Shown here: piece by piece, positions 25,310 through 33,690 of the stretch
Numbering within the stretch: the first letter of the stretch is position 1
Layout: each line of letters begins with the position of its first letter
Source: JAAXIE01 sp965263155
GTDB taxonomy: Bacteria; Chloroflexota; Dehalococcoidia; Lucifugimonadales; JAAXIE01
NCBI GenBank assembly: GCA_965263155.1
Contig: OZ253586.1
Coordinates: 2,356,001-2,420,000, forward strand
Direction: 5' to 3'
Length of the DNA stretch: 64,000 nucleotides
Made by a program: the position numbers and the translations under genes
The notes under the pieces: model-generated
Databases searched by the model: none
Told to the model about the DNA's origin: nothing
What the model saw: only the letters and a program-made list of their open reading frames with translations

Positions 25310-25489
25310 ATGACATCTACAATTGTATCGGAAGAGGTCAAGGGCTTAGCCAACTCGGTGGTGAAGGACATCGAAGACGTGGTGCGAGAGGCGGAGCGGG
25401 CGGAAGAGAGCCCTCTACTGTACTTCACTTCACCCACGCCGGGGGTCCGGTACTACTCGTTCCAGCCAACAAAGACGATCGACGCTTAA
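25310..25489 (+). CDS. Small conserved-looking protein divergent from the HspR-like gene
   Basis: 59 residues starting MTSTIVSEEVKGLANSVV and ending FQPTKTIDA, with a charged helical middle (IEDVVREAERAEES) and an aromatic C-terminal part (LYFTSPTPGVRYYSF). No signal or membrane segment is present. The open frame extends upstream to 25196, but ATG 25310 has GGGAGG 8-13 bases before it and lies 41 bases after the promoter. I do not recognise the family. Its divergence from an HspR-like regulator suggests a stress-related or regulated small protein (inference). Confidence 0.65.
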   Translation: MTSTIVSEEVKGLANSVVKDIEDVVREAERAEESPLLYFTSPTPGVRYYSFQPTKTIDA

Positions 25490-25590
25490 CCCCGTCTCGT
25501 CAAGGGGGCCAAGCCCCGTCATTCCAGCGGGCATCGGAATTGCAGGTATGCGAGGCTCAGCGAGACGGTAGCCAAATCAGAAGCGGGGCG
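25490..25590. repeat. Short hairpin-repeat remnant
   Basis: GTCATTCCAGCGGGCATCGG around 25518-25537 is a degenerate, inverted copy of the TTGGATTCC...GGAATGAC family, located between the small gene and the sbcC stop. Confidence 0.4.
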
Positions 25591-28170
25591 CTACTCGATC
25601 CAAGCGGAGGCGCCCCGCCCGTCCTTTTCTACCTGTATCTGGACTGGGAAGGCGTCCTTCAGGTCCTCTAGGTGGGTAATCACGAATACCTTCTCAAAGT
25701 CGCACTCAATGGCACTGATGACGTCGAGGATGCGGTCGCGTCCGGGGGCGTCCTGAGTGCCGAACCCTTCATCGATGAACAGCGTGGGCAGCGGGGCCCC
25801 ACGTCGGCGGGCCAGCTCCTTTGACAACGCGATGCGCAGCGCCAAGTTGATGCGGAAAGCCTCGCCTCCACTGAACATTTCGTAGGCCCTCGACCCCAAC
25901 TCGTCGCTGATCGTAATGTCCAAGGTTTCGATGGCCCCCCCTTGGCCGCTGCGGCGCTCCCGCTGAGTCTCCAGCTTTACGTGCATACGGCCGTCGGTCA
26001 TGCGGGCCAGCAATTCGTTGGCGGTCTCTTCCACTCGTGGCAGCAGGGTATCGATGAGCATCGCCTGCACCCCCTGCTTGCCGAAAGCAGCTTCCAACTC
26101 TTGGTATAGGCCTTGGGCTTCCTGTGCCGCCAGCAGGGCCTGCCGTTCACCGTGTACGCCCGCTTCCATCGACTCCAAGTGCCTAAGGTCGCCCTCCACA
26201 GCCCCCTGCTGCTGCAAGAGGCTGCGATAGGTACGCTGTAGGCCCTCTTCGGCAGCTATGTGGCGGGTCAACTCCTCCTCCAAGCACGGCAACTCTCGTA
26301 CCGCCTCCTCCGTGGCCTCGGCTTTGAGACGACGGGCATCCAAGGCTTCCACCGCCCCGTCAATCATGCGCTGGACCATCGCCAACGCCTCCATCTCTTG
26401 GGGTAGGGATTCCTCCGCTTGGCGCAGGTTGTGAAACTTCTCTTCCACCGACTGGGCTTCTTGCACCTGCCGATATAGCTCTTGGTGGGCCTCTGCGTTG
26501 TAGCCCAGAGTGGTTAGCTCGCCTTGCACAACCCTGAGGCCGGCCTGCTCTTGGGGGGCATAGTCCCGACTTTCCAGTCGCAACTGCAAGCCAGCCAACT
26601 GTCCGCGGGTAAGAATCAGTTGTTCGTCCGCCTGCGCAGCCTGGGAAAGCTCTCCCTCTAGAAGGACAAGCGTACGCTGGGCTTGGTCACGCTTTTGCTG
26701 CAAGAACGACAGGGTGGAAAGCTCGCCTTCAACGGCAACCTTCTCCTTGCTGACGCTATCACGGTCCTCCCTTGTGCCAGCGTACATCTGGCGCTTACGG
26801 GCGATCTCCACGTTGTACACTTTGGCGAGATGACGGCACTGGTCAGGACCAAGGCCGGTGCCGCACAGAGGGCAGGCCGTAGCACTGCCCGACCCCTCCA
26901 ACAGCTTCAGCTTGTCCCCAAGCTCCTTCCCCTCTGTCTCCAGTGCCTTGAGCTCGGCGTCCAGCCTGCCGATATTTCCAGTCAGGGATGTCAGTGTGGC
27001 CGCTTTAGCGTCGAGACTATCAATTTCCGTTTTCACATGTGCCAAGTGCGAGTGCGCCGTCTTAAGACTCTGCTGCAACATGGGCACGGCCTCGGCAGTA
27101 GGCTCCAGTTCATGCTGCACCCGCTTCACCAGACCGGCCGCCTGCTCTTCCAGCCGGGAGTGTTCTTGGGCGATAGTCAGCGAGAGGTCCGATTCGCGTT
27201 TTCGCAACTGGTCGTGGACCGTTCGCGCCTCGTTCATCCGGTCATGCCGCACACGCAGGCCCTCCAATTGCTGCATGCCCAGCTCTATAGCCTCCCGCGA
27301 CGCGATGACGGCTTGGCAGCGATCGATCCGCTGCTGGTGGGCCTCCGCTTGGTGCCGGTGATGTTCTAACTCCCGCATCATGCGGGCCGACTCCTGCTGC
27401 AGCTCCCTAAGCGCAATCTTGTTGGCCCGCAGGCCTTCGACGCGCACACGGACGGCGTTGACCTCGGCTTGCTTTGCCTTCAGTTGGCCTTCCAAGGGGG
27501 CCAACTGCTCCGCGACTGTCTGTTGCTCGTGTTGCAGGGCTGGTTTGCGGGCAAGCTGCTGCTGGATGTGCTGTAGACGCCCTTCGGCCTGCAGGACTTC
27601 ACCACCCTTTGCTCTAGCCCGCTCCTTGGCCTTGTCCTGCAGAGAGTCATATTCCTCCAGACCAATCAGCTTGCCCAACACCTCCTTGCGCTGGCTGGGA
27701 GTCCGGTTGGTGAACTCGTCGGCCCGACCCTGCATCAGGAAGGCACTGTTGATGAAGGTGTCGTAGTCCATGCCGATAATTTTGCGGATTTCGGACTCAG
27801 TCTCCCGCAGGCTGTTCCGGGTGATGGGGGTGTATTCGTCGCCGTTGGAGATTTGGAGCTGCAGGTCGGAACTGCCGCTGCGCCCCCGTCCACTGGGCTT
27901 GGTGCGACGTCGCGCCACGCGATAGCAGTCGTCTCGCACCTTGAAGTCGAGCTCTACCCGCATCTCGTCGGTGCCTTGGCAAATCAAGCCGTCATCGCTG
28001 CGTCCCCGGGCCTTGCCCCACAGGGCCCAAGTGATAGCATCCAGCAGGGCCGACTTGCCGTGGCCATTCCGGCCCGACAGGCAAGCCAGGTGAATGCCCC
28101 GGAAGTCCAGAGTGGGGACGTCGCCTCGGTAGCAGAGGAAGTTCTTTAGGGTAAGGCTGAGGGGTATCAT
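25591..28170 (-). CDS. sbcC: Exonuclease subunit SbcC (Rad50-like)
   Basis: SMC-like ATPase partner of SbcD. 859 residues: Walker A GRNGHGKSALLDAI near residues 33-46, long coiled coils, a zinc hook ACPLCGTGLG near residue 433 at the coil apex, a second coil, signature MFSGGEAFRINLALRIALS, and Walker B TLFIDEGFGTQD near 790. The start MIPLSLTLKNFLCYRG is typical. It is transcribed alone, away from ffh, and 22 kb from sbcD. Confidence 0.95.
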   Translation of the reverse strand: MIPLSLTLKNFLCYRGDVPTLDFRGIHLACLSGRNGHGKSALLDAITWALWGKARGRSDDGLICQGTDEMRVELDFKVRDDCYRVARRRTKPSGRGRSGSSDLQLQISNGDEYTPITRNSLRETESEIRKIIGMDYDTFINSAFLMQGRADEFTNRTPSQRKEVLGKLIGLEEYDSLQDKAKERARAKGGEVLQAEGRLQHIQQQLARKPALQHEQQTVAEQLAPLEGQLKAKQAEVNAVRVRVEGLRANKIALRELQQESARMMRELEHHRHQAEAHQQRIDRCQAVIASREAIELGMQQLEGLRVRHDRMNEARTVHDQLRKRESDLSLTIAQEHSRLEEQAAGLVKRVQHELEPTAEAVPMLQQSLKTAHSHLAHVKTEIDSLDAKAATLTSLTGNIGRLDAELKALETEGKELGDKLKLLEGSGSATACPLCGTGLGPDQCRHLAKVYNVEIARKRQMYAGTREDRDSVSKEKVAVEGELSTLSFLQQKRDQAQRTLVLLEGELSQAAQADEQLILTRGQLAGLQLRLESRDYAPQEQAGLRVVQGELTTLGYNAEAHQELYRQVQEAQSVEEKFHNLRQAEESLPQEMEALAMVQRMIDGAVEALDARRLKAEATEEAVRELPCLEEELTRHIAAEEGLQRTYRSLLQQQGAVEGDLRHLESMEAGVHGERQALLAAQEAQGLYQELEAAFGKQGVQAMLIDTLLPRVEETANELLARMTDGRMHVKLETQRERRSGQGGAIETLDITISDELGSRAYEMFSGGEAFRINLALRIALSKELARRRGAPLPTLFIDEGFGTQDAPGRDRILDVISAIECDFEKVFVITHLEDLKDAFPVQIQVEKDGRGASAWIE

Positions 28171-28230
28171 GGCGACGCTTATGTTAACACTATTGGCCTG
28201 CTGCGGGGCTGGTCAGAGCCACAAATCCTG

Positions 28231-28244
28231 CCCCACGCGTGGGG
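28231..28244. promoter_or_regulatory. Perfect 14-bp palindrome upstream of ffh
   Basis: CCCCACGCGTGGGG is a perfect palindrome lying 7 bases upstream of the ffh -35 box in the divergent sbcC-ffh region. Flanking CCAC (28219-28222) and GTGG (28246-28249) extend the symmetry loosely. It may be an operator; no regulator can be named. Confidence 0.4.
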
Positions 28245-28251
28245 TGTGGTT

Positions 28252-28281
28252 TTGACGTGCGCGGCCCAGGCAGCCTAGAAT
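28252..28281 (+). promoter_or_regulatory. ffh promoter
   Basis: TTGACG (28252-28257), 18-base spacer, TAGAAT (28276-28281). The predicted start is about 15 bases before ATG 28303. Confidence 0.65.
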
Positions 28282-28302
28282 CGAGAAGGCAAGGGGGTGG
28301 GC

Positions 28303-29631
28303 ATGTTCGACACACTGACTGACAAGCTCAACGGCGTGTTCCAGCGCCTCACCGGCAGGGGACGTCTCACGGAGCGCGATGTGGATGAAGGGTTGCGCGA
28401 GGTGCGACGGGCGCTATTGGAAGCCGATGTGGACTTCCGGGTGGCCCGTGATTTCGTGGCACGGGTGCGGGAGAGAGCACTGGGCGGCGACGTACTGGAG
28501 AGCCTCAGCCCAGGTCAACAGGTGGTCAAGATCGTCAACGACGAGATGACGGCCATCCTAACGGCGGGAGACCACAAGCTCACCGTTTCCAGCCAAGCCC
28601 CCACCGTGGTGATGATGGCGGGCCTGCAGGGCTCAGGCAAAACCACCACCGCAGCCAAGCTCGCCCTTCACCTGCGCCGTCAGGGACATCACCCACTGCT
28701 GGTGGCCGCGGACCTACGGAGGCCAGCGGCGGTGGAACAGCTAGCCGTGTTGGGCAAGCAATTGGACGTACCCGTCTACCGGGAGGACGGGTCCACAGCA
28801 GTAAAGGCAGCCACCAACGGCGTGGCCCACGCCCGCCAGTTGGGGCTCAGCTTTGCCATCGTTGACACAGGCGGACGCCTGGAAATCGACGGCGACATGA
28901 TGGAGGAGCTCCGGCAGGTTTACGCGGCCGTCTCTCCTCATGAGACGCTGCTGGTTGTGGATTCCATGACGGGCCAAGTGGCGGTTACCACTGCCCAAGG
29001 CTTCAACGAGTACGTGGGCATCACTGGCCTCATTCTCACAAAGATGGACGGCGACGCTAGGGGTGGCGCGGCCCTCTCCATCTCCCAAGTGACCGGCATA
29101 CCTATCAAGTTCATGGGCACAGGCGAGCGCACAGACGCCTTGGAACCCTTCTTCCCTGACCGCACCGCCTCTCGAATATTGGGCATGGGTGACGTGCTGA
29201 CGCTGGTTGAGAAGGCCCAAGAGGCAGTGGGCGAGAAGCAAGCCCGGGAGATGGAGCGCAAGATACGGCGCGCCACCTTTGACTTGGAAGACTTTCTGGA
29301 ACAACTTCAAGGCGTGAAGCAGATGGGGTCCCTGTCATCTATCATGGAAATGATTCCCGGCTTCTCTCAGCTCAGCAAGCGGTTGCCGTCGGACGCGTTG
29401 GACGGCGCCGGATTGGTGAAGGCGGAGGCGATCATCCGGTCCATGACGACTCAGGAACGGCGCGACCCCTCGATCCTGAACGGCTCGCGCCGTCGCCGTA
29501 TCGCCCGAGGCAGTGGCACTACCCCCCAGGACGTGAACCAGATACTCAACCAGTTCCGCCAAGCCCAGAAAATGATGAAGCAGTTCTCCCAAGGCCGAGG
29601 CCCACGCAACCTGATGGGCATGTTTCGGTAG
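28303..29631 (+). CDS. ffh: Signal recognition particle GTPase Ffh
   Basis: It binds signal sequences and 4.5S RNA and delivers ribosomes to FtsY. About 442 residues: N domain (FDTLTDKLNGVFQRL), G1 GLQGSGKTTTAAKLA, G3 FAIVDTGGRLEIDGDMM, G4 TKMDGDARGG, then a methionine-rich M domain from about residue 295 (MGSLSSIMEMIPG...MMKQFSQGRG). G3 reads DTGGR where most SRP GTPases have DTAGR. ATG 28303 is preferred over GTG 28297 because it has AAGGGGG at proper spacing and gives the usual MFDTL start. No 4.5S RNA gene was found beside it. Confidence 0.96.
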   Translation: MFDTLTDKLNGVFQRLTGRGRLTERDVDEGLREVRRALLEADVDFRVARDFVARVRERALGGDVLESLSPGQQVVKIVNDEMTAILTAGDHKLTVSSQAPTVVMMAGLQGSGKTTTAAKLALHLRRQGHHPLLVAADLRRPAAVEQLAVLGKQLDVPVYREDGSTAVKAATNGVAHARQLGLSFAIVDTGGRLEIDGDMMEELRQVYAAVSPHETLLVVDSMTGQVAVTTAQGFNEYVGITGLILTKMDGDARGGAALSISQVTGIPIKFMGTGERTDALEPFFPDRTASRILGMGDVLTLVEKAQEAVGEKQAREMERKIRRATFDLEDFLEQLQGVKQMGSLSSIMEMIPGFSQLSKRLPSDALDGAGLVKAEAIIRSMTTQERRDPSILNGSRRRRIARGSGTTPQDVNQILNQFRQAQKMMKQFSQGRGPRNLMGMFR

Positions 29632-29643
29632 GCTCGTACAATC

Positions 29644-29740
29644 GAGACCGTCGCCCATCACAGTACCCAACCGCACCCCAATCCCCGAGGAGGCGGTCTC
29701 TTACATACCTCCGGCATACCGGGGAAAGCCGGTATCCAGG
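29644..29740. terminator. Inverted repeats between convergent ffh and alkA
   Basis: GAGACCG (29644-29650) and CGGTCTC (29694-29700) can pair over a long loop. A tighter hairpin, ATACCGG/CCGGTAT with a 6-base loop, lies at about 29716-29735. There is no T-run, so termination is only inferred from the position between two convergent stops. The second hairpin belongs to the dispersed palindromic family. Confidence 0.3.
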
Positions 29741-29754
29741 GGCAAGCGCAGTGG

Positions 29755-30714
29755 CTAGCGTCCTGCCTTGGCCGCTGGGGCGATGATGCCCTGCCTCCCG
29801 GCGGCGAACATGTACACGATGGCGTAGCTGCGGTAGGGTGACCAGCGGACTGAGAATTCCTCTACGTCTCGGTCGGTCAGGGTCCGGCCATCGAAGTAGA
29901 GTTGGGACATCACCCGCTTCAGGGCGAGGTCGCCTGAAGGGAAGGCGTCGGTTCGCGAGAGGGCGCGAATCAATAGCCAGTGGGCCGTCCAGTGTCCAAC
30001 GCCTCGCAGTCGGGTCACCCGTTCCACAACGTCGTCATCGCTGGCGTGTTTCAGCGCCTCCAAGTCCAGCGTCCCCTCCTCCAATTCCTTGGCTATGCCC
30101 AAGACATACTCCGCCTTTCGCTGGCTGAGCTTCATCTTGCGCAGACCGTCGATGCCAGCTTCGAGCAATACCCCCGGCGTGGGGAAGGCAAAGTAGGTCT
30201 TGCCGTCCACCTCCAAGCTGTCGCCATAGGTCTCAATGAGCAGGGTGCGAACGATACGGGCCACGGCCGCAGCGATCTGCTGGCCGAGAATCGCCAGCAC
30301 CATGGCCTCGAACACGGAGACCGCTCGAGTTGGATGCAGGCCGTGCAGTTGTGATGTGATGCGCTCCAGTACCGGCTCACCCTTCACCGATTGGTAAAAG
30401 CCCTCCATGTCCGCGTCGATTCCCAAGTTCCAACCCATGATGTCGCTCACTGCGGCTAAATCGCTCTCGCTTACGTGAGGGCCTTGGGCTACGACTGAAA
30501 GTTTGGGTTCGATCGTAGACCCCGTAGATCGCACATGGGCCAGCACCAACCTGTTGTCGATGTTCAGCAGGCGGCGGTAATCGCCTCCCTCCAGCATGTC
30601 CGCCCCGTATGTGCCTCGAAAGTATGTGTGGGAGCCTGCCGTGAGGTCGAAGTCGAAGGGGGCCACGGGGCGCAACTGCGTGGTGCGGGACTCCATCATC
30701 ACCTCTGGTGCCAT
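29755..30714 (-). CDS. alkA: AlkA-type DNA-3-methyladenine glycosylase II
   Basis: It excises alkylated bases. 319 residues: an N-terminal AlkA_N-like beta domain and a HhH-GPD domain with LAILGQQIAAAVARIV, the helix-hairpin-helix LRGVGHWTAHWLLIRAL and the catalytic Asp in FPSGDLALKR. The 5' end overlaps thpR by 16 bases; a second start, ATG 30699, sits in a TGATG overlap with the thpR stop. It is the last gene of a four-gene unit with two other repair or RNA-processing enzymes. Confidence 0.9.
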   Translation of the reverse strand: MAPEVMMESRTTQLRPVAPFDFDLTAGSHTYFRGTYGADMLEGGDYRRLLNIDNRLVLAHVRSTGSTIEPKLSVVAQGPHVSESDLAAVSDIMGWNLGIDADMEGFYQSVKGEPVLERITSQLHGLHPTRAVSVFEAMVLAILGQQIAAAVARIVRTLLIETYGDSLEVDGKTYFAFPTPGVLLEAGIDGLRKMKLSQRKAEYVLGIAKELEEGTLDLEALKHASDDDVVERVTRLRGVGHWTAHWLLIRALSRTDAFPSGDLALKRVMSQLYFDGRTLTDRDVEEFSVRWSPYRSYAIVYMFAAGRQGIIAPAAKAGR

Positions 30715-31304
30715 GAGCCATCGGCAATCAGTTTAGTCGTCGCTTGAACGTCGTGTATCGAGCCTCCGGGCAGGAGCGTCGTTCGCATCAGGCAGACCTC
30801 GTCGACTAGCCACGCCTCTGCCAGTCTCGGATCCCAAGCATCCATCGCCCTCTGCAGCATGGCCCCATCCGGTGGTTTCTCGCCTTCTCGCACCCGTCCT
30901 AAAGTAAGATGCGGAGAGTAGGGGCGACGCTCGCGAGGGTAACCCAGCGGTACGATCGCCTGCTCCGTGCGCTCTTGCAGAGAGACAAGCTGCTCCATCT
31001 GACCGGAGACTCCGCACCATATCACACGGGCACGCTTGGGATTGGGGAAAACGCCCAGAGATGCCAATTGCAGTTGGAAGGGGGCAACGTCGTTGGCGGC
31101 AGACCTCATCCCTTGCGCTACAGCCTCGACTTGGGAAGCAGGTATATCGCCTAGGAACTTCAAGGTCAGGTGGATGCCTTCAACGCGCACCCATCTCACC
31201 CGGTCCAAGCCATGGCCACGCAGGCTAGCGATGGCAGACTCCAAAACGGCCCGTTGAGCTGCCGGAAGATGCACGGCGACGAAAACTCTCTCAGTGGCGC
31301 TCAT
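30699..31304 (-). CDS. thpR: RNA 2',3'-cyclic phosphodiesterase (ThpR/LigT)
   Basis: 2H phosphoesterase acting on 2',3'-cyclic phosphate or 2'-5' RNA linkages. Both catalytic motifs are visible: HLTLKFLGDIP near residue 45 and SPHLTLGRVREGEK near residue 133. About 201 residues. The longer open frame runs upstream antisense to the glycosylase, but ATG 31304 (MSATERVFVAVHLP) overlaps the mug stop as ATGA and gives the family N-terminus RVFVAV. Confidence 0.93.
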   Translation of the reverse strand: MSATERVFVAVHLPAAQRAVLESAIASLRGHGLDRVRWVRVEGIHLTLKFLGDIPASQVEAVAQGMRSAANDVAPFQLQLASLGVFPNPKRARVIWCGVSGQMEQLVSLQERTEQAIVPLGYPRERRPYSPHLTLGRVREGEKPPDGAMLQRAMDAWDPRLAEAWLVDEVCLMRTTLLPGGSIHDVQATTKLIADGSWHQR

Positions 31305-31837
31305 GCCTGCCTCAAACCAGCCACATATCGGGCCAACTTGCGGTACCAGCCGGCTAGGTCTGACACCGAGTAGCGGGCATTGGCGGGGCTGGGGTTGGGC
31401 GTCACGAACACTTTGGTGTCGCCTATTGTGTGGGACTGCGCGCCCAAGTCTCCACCCACAAGGCGGACGCCCTCGGCGTGCCACAGATAATTGCGGTAGG
31501 CCATCATGCCATGATAGCAGGCTACCAGAGGATGATACCGCTCCAGCTTCTCCTTGAGCACAGGCGCCCACTCCCGATAATCGGCAGCGGTAAGCCCCGA
31601 CCCTTGAGACGTGGGGCGCTTCACGACGTCCGTCAGCCCGATGCTGTGTCGTAGCAGGGTGTAGTCCAACTCCGGTCCGGTCTGTTCCTCGACCAGCCCC
31701 GACTGATTGAAGGCCGCCCAGAAACGGTTGCGGGGGTTGGCGAAGTAATGGCCTGCCTGTACAGAGATGGTGGAGGGATTCAGGCCAACGAACACGATGT
31801 CGAGCCCCGGCTCTAGGTAGTCAGGCAGAGTGTCCAT
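31301..31837 (-). CDS. mug: Mug/uracil-DNA-glycosylase family protein
   Basis: Mismatch-specific (G:U/G:T) DNA glycosylase of the UDG superfamily. 178 residues: motif 1 VFVGLNPSTISVQAGHYFAN, the PRNRFW segment, LTDVVKRPT and motif 2 VTPNPSPANARYS. The Asn in GLNPS is typical of the Mug/TDG family, which lacks the catalytic Asp of Ung. The stop overlaps thpR as ATGA, and it starts three bases after the amidohydrolase stop, so it is inside an operon. Confidence 0.88.
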   Translation of the reverse strand: MDTLPDYLEPGLDIVFVGLNPSTISVQAGHYFANPRNRFWAAFNQSGLVEEQTGPELDYTLLRHSIGLTDVVKRPTSQGSGLTAADYREWAPVLKEKLERYHPLVACYHGMMAYRNYLWHAEGVRLVGGDLGAQSHTIGDTKVFVTPNPSPANARYSVSDLAGWYRKLARYVAGLRQA

Positions 31838-31840
31838 AGC

Positions 31841-32680
31841 TCAGAGGCCCAACAGCTTCGCCGCGTTGCCTCCCAGCACCTTTTCCTGGACATCCGGCTC
31901 CAGCCCAGACTCGCGCGCCTGTCCCAAGGCCCTGTGATACCCCACCAAGGGGTAGTCGCTGCCGAAAAGGATGCGCTGGTAACCCGCCGACTGAACGGCC
32001 GCCGAGTAGACGGCGGGCCGGTATAGAAGGGGCGTGGCGGCGCTGTCGAAGTAGACGTTGGCCAAGCTTTGGCCCACTTCAGGCATCAGTGCGTAGAAGG
32101 GCAGGCCCCCACCCCAATGGGCGCAAACGATGGTATTATCGGGGAAGTTGTAGGAGAAGGCGTAAAGCTGGTCGGGTGTTGTGTGCCCCTTGCCTGGATA
32201 CTCGTGGCCCACAGGCTCGGAGGCGTGGGTGAGGACGCACAATCCCAATTCACGCGCCGCGTCCATCAGCGGGGCCATGGCTTCCCGATCAGTGATATCC
32301 AGTCCTTGGGTGTCGGGATGCAACTCACCTATGCCTTCTGCCCCTCCCCGGGCGCAGCGCTCCACCTCGTACACCGCAGGCCAACCCCATGCCGGATTGA
32401 GTGAGCAGAAGGCCACCAATCGTTGCGGGTGGCATGAGGCGCTTTCCAAGAGGTAGTCGTTGGCTTCTCGCGCCACCTCGGCGTCGGTCCAGCCGTAGCC
32501 CATCACCACTGCAACGTCCACTTCAGCCCTGTCCATTGCTGCCAGCAGTTGCTCGGCGGTGGCAATCCTAGCTTTGGGGCTGGCGAACAGGGCGGCGAAG
32601 GTAGCATCGCGTCGCAGGTAGTCCTCCCTATGCTGCTGGAAGCGGGCAGGCAGGACGTGGGTATGAAAGTCGATTACCAC
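31841..32680 (-). CDS. Amidohydrolase-family TIM-barrel hydrolase or decarboxylase
   Basis: About 279 residues of the amidohydrolase_2 (ACMSD-like) family. Metal ligands: VIDFHTHVLP (HxH) at the N-terminus, GIGELHPDTQG, LTHASEP, VCAHWGGGLPFY and ILFGSDYPLVGYH with the catalytic Asp. The substrate is unknown. The open frame extends to 32884, but GTG 32680 starts exactly at the conserved N-terminus and lies 7 bases after a perfect TATAAT on the minus strand, so a leaderless message is likely. It is the first gene of the amidohydrolase-mug-thpR-alkA operon. Confidence 0.87.
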   Translation of the reverse strand: MVIDFHTHVLPARFQQHREDYLRRDATFAALFASPKARIATAEQLLAAMDRAEVDVAVVMGYGWTDAEVAREANDYLLESASCHPQRLVAFCSLNPAWGWPAVYEVERCARGGAEGIGELHPDTQGLDITDREAMAPLMDAARELGLCVLTHASEPVGHEYPGKGHTTPDQLYAFSYNFPDNTIVCAHWGGGLPFYALMPEVGQSLANVYFDSAATPLLYRPAVYSAAVQSAGYQRILFGSDYPLVGYHRALGQARESGLEPDVQEKVLGGNAAKLLGL

Positions 32681-32687
32681 TTGGGCG

Positions 32688-32693
32688 ATTATA
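32688..32693 (-). promoter_or_regulatory. -10 box of the amidohydrolase operon
   Basis: A perfect TATAAT on the minus strand (32693-32688) ends 7 bases before GTG 32680. Transcription should begin at the start codon itself. The -35 region is not recognisable. Confidence 0.55.
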
Positions 32694-32719
32694 GGGAGCA
32701 GCGGTTTCGAATGTACATA

Positions 32720-32749
32720 TGGACACCAATTCCGAGGGCCCATTATAAT
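32720..32749 (+). promoter_or_regulatory. Transketolase promoter
   Basis: TGGACA (32720-32725), 18-base spacer, TATAAT (32744-32749). The predicted start is about 28 bases before TTG 32784, whose AGAGGAG is well placed. Confidence 0.6.
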
Positions 32750-32783
32750 CGGCCCTGCTACTGAACCAGAGGAGAACGAATAG

Positions 32784-33629
32784 TTGGCCACAAAAAGCAA
32801 TGTCTCCAGCCGTGACAACCAACCCACCATAGAAGAGCTGGAGGGCATCGCTCGAGAGCTACGGCGGGACGCCATAGAGACCATCTACCAAGCTGGCAGC
32901 GGCCACCCTGGCGGCTCTCTTTCCGAGATGGACATCTTGGTGGCACTATACTTTGACGTTCTGCGCCACGACCCCTCCAACCCGAGCTGGCCAGACCGCG
33001 ACCGTTTCATCCTCAGCAAGGGCCATGCTTGCCCCGGCCTATACGTAGTGCTGGCCAAGCGGGGCTACTTCCCTCGCGAGGAGCTCTGGGGCTTCCGCAA
33101 GATAGGCGCCATGTTGCAGGGCCATGCTCATCCGCGCACACCCGGCGTGGAGATGAACTCTGGCTCACTGGGGCAGGGTCTCTCCTTCGCAGTAGGGGCC
33201 TCTTTAGCCGCCCGGCTGTCCAACAAGCGGTACAAGGTCTACGCCCTGCTGGGAGACGGCGAGTGTGACGAAGGGCAGGTGTGGGAGGCAGCTATGTCTG
33301 CTTCGCACTACGGTCTGAGCAACCTCGTAGCCATTGTGGACCGTAACCGCATTCAGAACGACCGTTTCACCGATGACGTTATGAAGCTTGAGCCGTTGGC
33401 CTCCAAGTGGCGGGCCTTTGGCTGGCGTGTGATTGAGGTAGACGGTCACGACATCTCCCAAGTGCGCGACGCCCTGCGACAGGCAGGACGCACCCGAAAC
33501 CGGCCGACCATGGTGCTGGCCCACACCGTTAAGGGACACGGAGTCAGCATCATGGAAAACAACCCGGACTTCCATGGCCGGGCCCCCAATAAGGAAGAGT
33601 ACGAGTTGGCCATGAAGGAATTGGCCTAG
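32784..33629 (+). CDS. tktA: Transketolase, N-terminal subunit
   Basis: Thiamine-diphosphate-binding half of a split transketolase of the pentose phosphate pathway. 281 residues: YQAGSGHPGGSLSEMDILVA near residue 35, ILSKGHACPGLYVVL, NSGSLGQGLSFAVGASLAAR, and the ThDP motif GDGECDEGQVWEA...NRIQND. The TTG start has AGAGGAG eight bases upstream. The second half is 0.6 kb downstream, with a membrane-protein gene between the two. 1-deoxyxylulose-5-phosphate synthase is excluded by the split form and motifs. Confidence 0.93.
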   Translation: MATKSNVSSRDNQPTIEELEGIARELRRDAIETIYQAGSGHPGGSLSEMDILVALYFDVLRHDPSNPSWPDRDRFILSKGHACPGLYVVLAKRGYFPREELWGFRKIGAMLQGHAHPRTPGVEMNSGSLGQGLSFAVGASLAARLSNKRYKVYALLGDGECDEGQVWEAAMSASHYGLSNLVAIVDRNRIQNDRFTDDVMKLEPLASKWRAFGWRVIEVDGHDISQVRDALRQAGRTRNRPTMVLAHTVKGHGVSIMENNPDFHGRAPNKEEYELAMKELA

Positions 33630-33690
33630 CCTTGCTTGCCGTTCCTGTTCCGCTTGTCACGTCCGACACCAACTCGTACTCCTCCCCTAA

